Source of the DNA: Ruminiclostridium sufflavum DSM 19573
GTDB taxonomy: Bacteria; Bacillota; Clostridia; Acetivibrionales; DSM-1351
DNA length: 44,688 bases
NCBI RefSeq assembly: GCF_003208175.1
Contig: NZ_QKMR01000009.1
Location: 1-44,688, forward strand
Direction: 5' to 3'
The notes under the pieces are model-generated. The model was not told where the DNA came from. It ran no database searches and worked only from the letters and a program-made list of their open reading frames with translations. Every line of letters starts with the position of its first letter. Position 1 is the first letter of the stretch. Shown in pieces: positions 39,230 to 44,688 of the stretch. Position numbers and translations under genes: made by a program.

Positions 39230-39754
39230 GCTAATCACCTTTTCTTTTAAATAGAATTTTATTGCAAATAAAAGCCATAGGCCTGTATTTTAAAATATAC
39301 CTGAATATAATCAATATCCTTGTCATATCTAAGCAATCACAATATGTATATAGTATTTCCTGAATATACATTCGATAAATCTGTTTCTACAGACGGATAA
39401 GCGCGTCTATCTTATAGGGTACAATTCAATAATGATTAAGTCAAGAAAAATTAAGTTGCCTGCGGGGTTAAGGCTGCATAAAGGCGGTTAATCAGCCCTA
39501 AAGGCAATGCCTTCTGGGAGACTTCAGCCAAATAATAATTAACCCAATAATAATTAACCCTCCTAAGCATACGTACATAACCTGAGTTTGTCTGAATACC
39601 TTTAAACGTAAACAGGGTTTCCATGCGGGAAACCTGGGGTATTAACTGTATATCGCTAATTTATAGTAGACACAGCACCTCACTGCCTGTAAAATTAAAT
39701 AAGACTCAGCTTGAGTAAACAGAAAAACTAATATTATTTATGGGATGTGTAAAT
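39230..39754. other. Long non-coding stretch upstream of trmB
   Basis: 525 bp with no credible gene. It contains a perfect 15-bp tandem duplication AATAATAATTAACCC (39531-39545 and 39546-39560). A hairpin CAGGGTTTCC-ATGC-GGGAAACCTG lies about 39614-39637. The block about 39458-39530, rich in GGC/GCC pairs (GGCTG...CAGCC, GGCAATGCC), looks structured. It may be the 3' part of an unrecognised leader RNA or a decayed element. I see no T-box or known riboswitch core. Confidence 0.35.
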
Positions 39755-40417
39755 GTGAGACTTAGGAGAAAACCATGGGCAAGACCTGAATTGGCAGCTT
39801 GCGATTTTTTTATTGCCGATCCGCCGGTATACAGAGGCAGATGGCAGGAGCTATTTGGAAATGAAAAGCCGATGCATTTAGAGCTGGGATGCGGAAAGGG
39901 TGTCTTTATTTCAGAGGCTGGTGCTGCAAATCAACATATAAATTATATTGCAGTGGACATAAAAAGTGAGGTTCTGGCACTTGCGAGGAGGAAGATTGTT
40001 CAGGGGTATTCTGATGCGGGGTATTCCGAGGTAAACAATATAAAGCTTATGTCGCAGAATATCGAGCTTATAGATAATATGCTGGACAGTACGGATGTGA
40101 TAGAAAAAATATACATTAACTTTTGCAATCCATGGCCTAAAAAGGGGTATAACAAGAAAAGGCTGACCCACGGCAAGCAGCTTGCGAAATATAAGACCTT
40201 CCTTAAAAGGGAAGGAGAAATCTGGTTTAAAACCGATAATGACGAGCTTTTTAATGATTCTGTCAGATATTTTGAAGAGAATGGGTTTATAATAAAATAT
40301 ATAACAGAGGATTTACATGCAAGCGGGTTTAAAGAAAGTATTCCTACAGAGCATGAAATGATGTTTTCTGAGCAGGGTATTCCAATAAAGTTTCTTATAG
40401 CAGCATTTGAGGAATAG
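39755..40417 (+). CDS. trmB: tRNA (guanine-N7)-methyltransferase
   Basis: 220 residues from GTG 39755, which gives the family-typical N-terminus MRLRRKPWARPEL; ATG 39740, five codons earlier, is the alternative and neither has a strong ribosome site. The SAM site is LELGCGKGVFISE and the TrmB signature is FCNPWPKKGYNKKRLTH. FKTDNDELFNDSVRYFEENG and ESIPTEHE are also typical. It makes m7G46 in the variable loop of tRNAs. The downstream methyltransferase gene begins 77 bp later. Confidence 0.93.
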   Translation: MRLRRKPWARPELAACDFFIADPPVYRGRWQELFGNEKPMHLELGCGKGVFISEAGAANQHINYIAVDIKSEVLALARRKIVQGYSDAGYSEVNNIKLMSQNIELIDNMLDSTDVIEKIYINFCNPWPKKGYNKKRLTHGKQLAKYKTFLKREGEIWFKTDNDELFNDSVRYFEENGFIIKYITEDLHASGFKESIPTEHEMMFSEQGIPIKFLIAAFEE

Positions 40418-40494
40418 GGTGCAAGCCTTGGCTGGAGAAGGATTCAAATTAAAAGGGTGCAAAAATATAATTAAGACTATAGAGGATGATTCAT

Positions 40495-41220
40495 ATGGGA
40501 TTTTATGAACAGATTTCACAGTATTATGACAGCATATTTCCAATAGGCGAGGAACAAATCGAATTCTTAAAGGAGGCCGCGGGAGCACCTCCTAAAGCTG
40601 TACTTGATATTGCCTGCGGTACAGGAGGATACTCTCTTGAGCTTGCAGGGCAGGGATATGCTGTAACGGCAGCAGACTTGGATGCTGAGATGATACGTCA
40701 GCTCAGATTAAAAGCTGAAAAGGGCAGATATTCCATTGAATCCATACAGTCTGATATGCTTGAGCTGGAAGGGCATATATCCGATAAATTTGATATGGTT
40801 TTTTGCATTGGTAATTCTGTTGTGCATTTGAATAGCCTGCTTGAAATACGAAGCTTTATATTCAGTACAAGGAAATATTTGAAGGCTGGCGGAAAACTTG
40901 TTATTCAGATAATCAACTTTGACAGGATTCTTCTGAGAGATATCAAAGGCTTACCCTCAATTGCCGATGAAAAGACGGGGCTTTACTTTGAAAGAAGCTA
41001 CTTCCGTAACAAGCAGGAAAATGCGTTATCCTTTAAGACAGTACTGACTGTTGACGGAAAAAGCTTTGAAAATGAAATCCCGTTGTATCCGTTAACGGAG
41101 GATGAACTGGTTCAAGCTGTCAGAGATGCTGGATTTGAAACAATTAAGCCTTACGGTGATTTTAAGGGCAGTGCTTTTGATAAATGCAATTCCTATATGC
41201 TGGTAATATGTGCGGAATAA
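40495..41220 (+). CDS. Class I SAM-dependent methyltransferase, substrate unknown
   Basis: 241 residues from ATG 40495, nine bases after AGAGG; the ATG at 40486 directly abuts that site and is less likely. Motif I is VLDIACGTGGYSLELA, followed by an acidic residue in VTAADLDAEMI, the post-I SDMLEL and motif IV FDMVFCIGNSVVHL. The C-terminal half has LYPLTEDELVQAVRDAGF, common in small-molecule methyltransferases. Nothing in the context names the substrate. It follows trmB and precedes an XRE regulator, both on the same strand. Confidence 0.8.
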   Translation: MGFYEQISQYYDSIFPIGEEQIEFLKEAAGAPPKAVLDIACGTGGYSLELAGQGYAVTAADLDAEMIRQLRLKAEKGRYSIESIQSDMLELEGHISDKFDMVFCIGNSVVHLNSLLEIRSFIFSTRKYLKAGGKLVIQIINFDRILLRDIKGLPSIADEKTGLYFERSYFRNKQENALSFKTVLTVDGKSFENEIPLYPLTEDELVQAVRDAGFETIKPYGDFKGSAFDKCNSYMLVICAE

Positions 41221-41297
41221 CATTGCCGGAAGCTTATAATAAGACAGTAGAAGTTTATACAAGGGACTATTTTACGGAAGGAAAGTGAGATACAGAT

Positions 41298-42020
41298 ATG
41301 AGCAGAATTGGTCAGGATATAAACAGATTGAGAACGCAGAAAGGAATGTCTCCTAAGCAGCTTGCAAAGAAGCTGGGTGTTTCTGAGGGCTTTGTCCTTG
41401 ACATAGAAAGCGGTAAAAAAATTATCAGTGATGACCTGATAGGCAGAGTTTCAAAGGCGCTGGATTTTGAATTGGGGCCCATAGGGCTTTTTGCATCGGA
41501 GGATTTGAATCAGGCCAAAAGTGAGGATGCCGGCAAAGGTATCCGTACGGCAGCCGGCTATGCATCAAGGGTGCCTGCCGGTGCGGTGCAGAGGACGGAC
41601 GTCAAGCAGCCTGTACAGGAGGTTTGGGATGATGCCTTCGGTAATATACTTAAAACTGTTCCTGTGTATGACTATAAGATGGATAAGATCGTTGACAAAA
41701 AGCTGCTGCCTATTGAGAAAAATAAGGTTGAGGGCTTTGCCAAGGAAAAGGTTTTCTACTTGAATATAGAAGACAGCGATATGTCCGGTTTTAGAATTTA
41801 CAAGGGGGACAGGGCCTTCTCGGTTCTGACCGGCGAAATTGACAAGGATGGCATTTATTTTGTGGAATACAATGATGCAAGAGCCGTAAGACAGGTCAAA
41901 AGGCTGCAGGCAGATAAGCTTCTTCTTGTTTATAACAAAGGAAGCCTGGTAACAGAGACAATAGGTACAAAGGAATTAAAGGTAATAGCAAAGCTGATAA
42001 GGCTGGAAACAGAGCTATAG
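41298..42020 (+). CDS. XRE-family regulator with S24/LexA-like domain, catalytic Ser apparently lost
   Basis: 240 residues. The N-terminal helix-turn-helix is INRLRTQKGMSPKQLAKKLG followed by VSEGFVLDIESGKK. After a ~60-residue linker (about 72-125) comes an S24-like fold: FYLNIEDSDMSGFRIYKGDR, then YFVEYNDARAVRQVKRL and LLLVYNKGS. In active CI/LexA proteins the motif is GDSMSGFGI...GD with Ser before Met; here that place is Asp (SDMSG), although the Lys region VKRL is kept. It may bind DNA and sense a signal without self-cleavage. GGAAGGAAAGTGAG precedes the ATG. No phage genes are nearby. Confidence 0.7.
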   Translation: MSRIGQDINRLRTQKGMSPKQLAKKLGVSEGFVLDIESGKKIISDDLIGRVSKALDFELGPIGLFASEDLNQAKSEDAGKGIRTAAGYASRVPAGAVQRTDVKQPVQEVWDDAFGNILKTVPVYDYKMDKIVDKKLLPIEKNKVEGFAKEKVFYLNIEDSDMSGFRIYKGDRAFSVLTGEIDKDGIYFVEYNDARAVRQVKRLQADKLLLVYNKGSLVTETIGTKELKVIAKLIRLETEL

Positions 42021-42123
42021 TATATAAGCTGAATATAAGAATAATGTACCGGCTGGAATATTTAAAACTTAAATAAACTCCGGTGGACAATTAAGGCAGG
42101 ACATAATTAAAGAGGAGCTGTAT

Positions 42124-43194
42124 ATGCAGAAGATTGTAAAATCACGTTCAAAAAAAAGAGGCTTACCGCCGGGAAGCCTTGTTCATATCGGTGAAAAAAA
42201 GAGAGAGACAGCAATAATATCATTGATTGAATATAGTGAGAACTCCTTTGAAAAAAGGCAGCTTATGCCGGATGAATTGCCGGGGTTGAATTATAACAGT
42301 GAAACTACAAAGTGGCTTAATGTAGAAGGGCTTAATGAGATTGATGTTCTCGCAAAAATCGGTGAAGTACTGGATATTCATCCTCTTGTAATGGAAGATA
42401 TCCTGAATACAGATCAGAGACCTAAAATAGAGGTGTATGATAATTATATGTATATCTCTGCTAAAATGCTCTCTTTTGATAACGAGGATGAGGATAATGA
42501 ATTTATTATTGAGCAGGTAAGCTTTATACTGGGAAGCAATTATATTGTTTCTTTCTCCGAAAGAGATACGGAGGTATTTGAGCCTGTTATGAAAAGGCTT
42601 GAACAGGGCTTGAGCCGGGCCAGAAAGCTCAATACGGATTATCTCGTATATTGTTTGCTGGACATAATAGTAGATGATTATTTTGATATACTTGAGAATC
42701 TCAGTGAGACAATTGAAACCGCTGAGGATGAAATGGTAAGCCATACTACAGAAAAAACTCTCCTGACTATCAATAAGCTGAAGAGGCAGGTGCTGTTTTT
42801 ACACAAGGCGGTATGGCCGTTAAGAGATGTGCTGTCTTCTCTTGAGCGCGGAGAAAGCTCTTTGATAAAGGAATCCACAGATATATATATCCGGGATTTG
42901 TATGATCATGTGATACAGGTCATGGATACCACCGAAACTCTTAGAGATATATTATCAGGGATGATGGATGTGTATCTTTCAAGCGCAAGCAACAGAATGA
43001 ATGAAATAATGAAGGTACTGACCATAATATCAACCGTATTCATTCCCTTATCCTTTATTGTTGGAGTATACGGAATGAACATACAAAATATGCCTGAGCT
43101 GAACTGGTATTGGATGTATCCTGTATTATGGCTTGTGATGATTTTAATTGCTTTAACAATGCTGCTTTATTTCAAGAAAAAAAAGTGGTGGTAG
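42124..43194 (+). CDS. corA: CorA-family magnesium/cobalt channel
   Basis: 356 residues. It has a long cytoplasmic N-terminal domain (VEGLNEIDVLAKIGEVLDIH, HPLVMEDILNTDQRPKIEVY) and a helical stalk. Two C-terminal membrane helices are joined by the signature VYGMNIQNMPEL (GMN selectivity loop), ending in a basic KKKKWW tail. It forms a pentameric Mg2+ channel. GAGGAG precedes the ATG. It is the last gene of the rightward run before the converging germination genes. Confidence 0.95.
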   Translation: MQKIVKSRSKKRGLPPGSLVHIGEKKRETAIISLIEYSENSFEKRQLMPDELPGLNYNSETTKWLNVEGLNEIDVLAKIGEVLDIHPLVMEDILNTDQRPKIEVYDNYMYISAKMLSFDNEDEDNEFIIEQVSFILGSNYIVSFSERDTEVFEPVMKRLEQGLSRARKLNTDYLVYCLLDIIVDDYFDILENLSETIETAEDEMVSHTTEKTLLTINKLKRQVLFLHKAVWPLRDVLSSLERGESSLIKESTDIYIRDLYDHVIQVMDTTETLRDILSGMMDVYLSSASNRMNEIMKVLTIISTVFIPLSFIVGVYGMNIQNMPELNWYWMYPVLWLVMILIALTMLLYFKKKKWW

Positions 43195-43239
43195 GAAATG
43201 GTCTGTCTGGATTTGCCGTTGTTTAGAAGGATAAGCACT

Positions 43240-43279
43240 TGCAGGCGTCCGGCTTGAGAAGGACGGCTATTTGCCTGCA
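43240..43279. terminator. Convergent stem-loop between corA and gerAB
   Basis: TGCAGGC (43240-43246) pairs with GCCTGCA (43273-43279); an inner stem GTCC/GGAC (43247-43250, 43261-43264) lies in the loop. It overlaps the end of the gerAB gene. There is no clear T run. Confidence 0.45.
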
Positions 43280-44376
43280 GCTGCTTTATGCTTCTTGCTC
43301 TGTACCTTGATTTTGATTTGGGCAGAAATAAGTATGACAGCAGGTATTATAATCTGAAAGGGTAAGGCATAATATTGGTATATATTGCTTGCCCAATCAA
43401 ACATTTCCATTATATTTCCATAAAGTATTGATGCCATACTCATCATAAGAAAGCCCAAAGGAGCCACAAGATATTTGCTGCTGTCAAGATTAAATACTTT
43501 GGCTGTTCCCACAGATGCAGCCATAAGGCATATGCTGATTTTTACAAAGGCTCCGAAAATAAAAACGATTGACACTGCCACTTCAATTCGCTGGAGAAAA
43601 ACTCCTATATTTATTGTTTTTACGGCAAGCATTGACGGAAAAAACACCTGATTGATATTTTCAGACCCTAAAACGAGTACGTTCCGTACTAATACCAGCA
43701 CCATTATAAGGCTTCCGATAGCCGCACTGATAAAAAAGGCTCTGAAAGCCTTACTGCCGTGTTTAAAGGAATCAAATAGCATTGTAACAACCACTACCTC
43801 TAAAAAGGGAAAGGCCAGAAAGGAAAAGGAGGTTATAAGGATAGGCTTCACTCCGTCATACATTACAGGCAATAAATTAATATAGTGTGCCTCAGTCAGG
43901 GACAGAATAATTGCCACTGCCAGTATAAACAGAAGTATGGGAGTGATGAGCGATACCCAGCGCCCTAAAACCTCGATTCCTGCCTTGCACATCCAAATGC
44001 ACAAAAGACCCAAGAAGTATATGCTTATGGGCTGAGGGGTTTCAGGCAGGGAAACTACATTTATATATTCAGAAAAATTTCTGATGACCAGACAACCCAA
44101 GTGGAAGGAATATAAAATAAAAAGCAGGGCTATTGCTTTGCCGAATATGTTTCCGAATATCTCTATTGCTATATCAAACAAATTTTTACCGGGATAAAGG
44201 GTAAGAAGCTTTGAGTATATCAGCAATACAGGAAGAGACATGGCCAGTGACAGAATTACAGAAATCCAGACATTCTGCTTGGCTGAAATATCCGTACCCA
44301 CCATGACCAGACTGCCTATAAAATGCATTAATATTATTAAGACACCTTGCCTGCTGGAAATTATTTCTTTGCTCAT
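43267..44376 (-). CDS. GerAB-type spore germination permease
   Basis: 369 residues from ATG 44376, eight bases after AAGGAG; the longer frame to 44412 has no ribosome site. About ten membrane helices in the amino acid permease-like GerAB layout: ISSRQGVLIILMHFIGS at the N-terminus, SLPETPQPISIYFLGLLCIW in the middle, and YGNIMEMFDWASNIYQYYAL near the end. GerAB subunits bind germinants in the spore inner membrane with GerAA and GerAC. A small two-helix gene lies directly upstream; further ger genes are probably beyond the right edge. This is the clearest sign that the host forms spores. Confidence 0.88.
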   Translation of the reverse strand: MSKEIISSRQGVLIILMHFIGSLVMVGTDISAKQNVWISVILSLAMSLPVLLIYSKLLTLYPGKNLFDIAIEIFGNIFGKAIALLFILYSFHLGCLVIRNFSEYINVVSLPETPQPISIYFLGLLCIWMCKAGIEVLGRWVSLITPILLFILAVAIILSLTEAHYINLLPVMYDGVKPILITSFSFLAFPFLEVVVVTMLFDSFKHGSKAFRAFFISAAIGSLIMVLVLVRNVLVLGSENINQVFFPSMLAVKTINIGVFLQRIEVAVSIVFIFGAFVKISICLMAASVGTAKVFNLDSSKYLVAPLGFLMMSMASILYGNIMEMFDWASNIYQYYALPFQIIIPAVILISAQIKIKVQSKKHKAAAGK

Positions 44377-44393
44377 AAGCATTCTCCTTAATA

Positions 44394-44615
44394 TTAATTC
44401 TGAAGTCCCCAAATGTATATAACAAGCTTTTTAATTGGGGTGGCGGGACTCGGGATTTTTATGTCCAGAATGTATAATACATGGCTTGTATATGCAAAAA
44501 ATATCAATATTATATAAATCCAAAAAGCCTTCCGCTTTTTTTTACGGTATAGCGGAATAAGGTCAAAAAGTACAAAAAGAAAAATAGTTAATGAACACAA
44601 AGCAAGAATTATCAT
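44394..44615 (-). CDS. Small two-helix membrane protein of the germination operon
   Basis: 73 residues from ATG 44615, fixed by GTGGAGGTTAGTATG. Helices MIILALCSLTIFLFVLFDLI and FWIYIILIFFAYTSHVLYIL flank a basic loop (YRKKKRKA). It ends 17 bp before the gerAB start, so they are co-transcribed. Such small proteins are often found between germination receptor genes of clostridia, but I cannot name a family. Confidence 0.65.
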   Translation of the reverse strand: MIILALCSLTIFLFVLFDLIPLYRKKKRKAFWIYIILIFFAYTSHVLYILDIKIPSPATPIKKLVIYIWGLQN

Positions 44616-44672
44616 ACTAACCTCCACGTCCTATCTGGATAAAAAGTTTGGTAAGGAACTCGTGGAGGTACG
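44613..44672 (-). promoter_or_regulatory. Hairpin/ribosome-site element with upstream anti-Shine-Dalgarno
   Basis: On the minus strand: CGTACCTCCACG (44672-44661), a 28-base spacer, then TTTTTATCC-AGATA-GGACGTGGAGGTTAGTATG. CGTACCTCCACG is complementary to CGTGGAGGT at the ribosome site (44628-44620), nine consecutive pairs. The layout matches the leader at 33060-33119, including the sequence between the two parts. Confidence 0.6.
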
Positions 44673-44688
44673 CAGAAAAATTATGGCG

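Noticed and set aside
39230-39754. T-box or known riboswitch in front of trmB
   Set aside because: No GGTGGNACCGCG-type antiterminator or other core motif could be found; only unspecific stems.
42220-42744. 174-codon antisense frame inside corA
   Set aside because: Shadow of corA; no start signals.

Overview
The window looks like a chromosome segment of a mesophilic, anaerobic, spore-forming cellulolytic clostridium (Ruminiclostridium / Clostridium cellulolyticum type). The evidence is low-GC DNA with strong Shine-Dalgarno sites and some TTG/GTG starts, a GerAB-type germination permease, an [FeFe] hydrogenase-like protein, a feoAB pair, the carboxyspermidine polyamine route, and a sugar ABC transporter paired with a solute-binding-protein/histidine-kinase/AraC-regulator set arranged like cuaABC-cuaDSR. 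The species assignment is inference; no marker gene settles it.

Layout. 1-1075 is a rearranged edge: the tail of an IS66 transposase, a tRNA 3'-end fragment with its terminator, a secreted CHAP-like protein, and a feoB that stops in mid-gene. feoA follows. 3000-3981 holds a seven-helix AgrC-like receptor that ends inside a degenerate phosphoacceptor region, plus an AgrD-like peptide. A DUF4846 lipoprotein comes next. 5522-12750 is a flavin-based extracellular electron transfer locus (ndh2, dmkB, dmkA, eetA, eetB, a two-domain PplA-like lipoprotein and an ApbE-type flavin transferase). It is followed by a DUF1540 protein and a group-B-like [FeFe] hydrogenase. 14633-23826 holds polyamine genes (arginine decarboxylase, carboxy(nor)spermidine dehydrogenase and decarboxylase). 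They are split by a self-contained two-gene module at 16698-20929: a metallo-beta-lactamase-fold protein, then a 1047-residue trypsin-like protease / P-loop NTPase / seven-fold 41-residue repeat protein. That module looks like a conflict or antiphage system.

24165-32803 is the sugar transporter and its three-component sensor. 32804-37012 holds small proteins, an ArsR regulator and a WG-repeat surface protein. 37110-44615 holds a C39/BtrH-like protein, uppP, trmB, a methyltransferase, an XRE regulator with an S24-like domain, corA and germination genes.

Two patterns run across the window. One is a short hairpin fused to an unusual ribosome binding site (TTTTGTGCC-loop-GGCGTGGAGGTTAG), present in seven recognisable copies. 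Two of these also have an upstream segment complementary to the Shine-Dalgarno sequence, and one has a duplicated Shine-Dalgarno on each side of that segment, a layout expected of an RNA switch. The other is a family of intergenic palindromic repeats with AAAGTCAATTA / TAATTGACTT arms. I judge the best candidates for undescribed biology to be the MBL / protease-STAND module, the kinase-less AgrC-like receptor with its peptide, and the Shine-Dalgarno hairpin element. All functions are read from motifs and context by eye; no database search was run.
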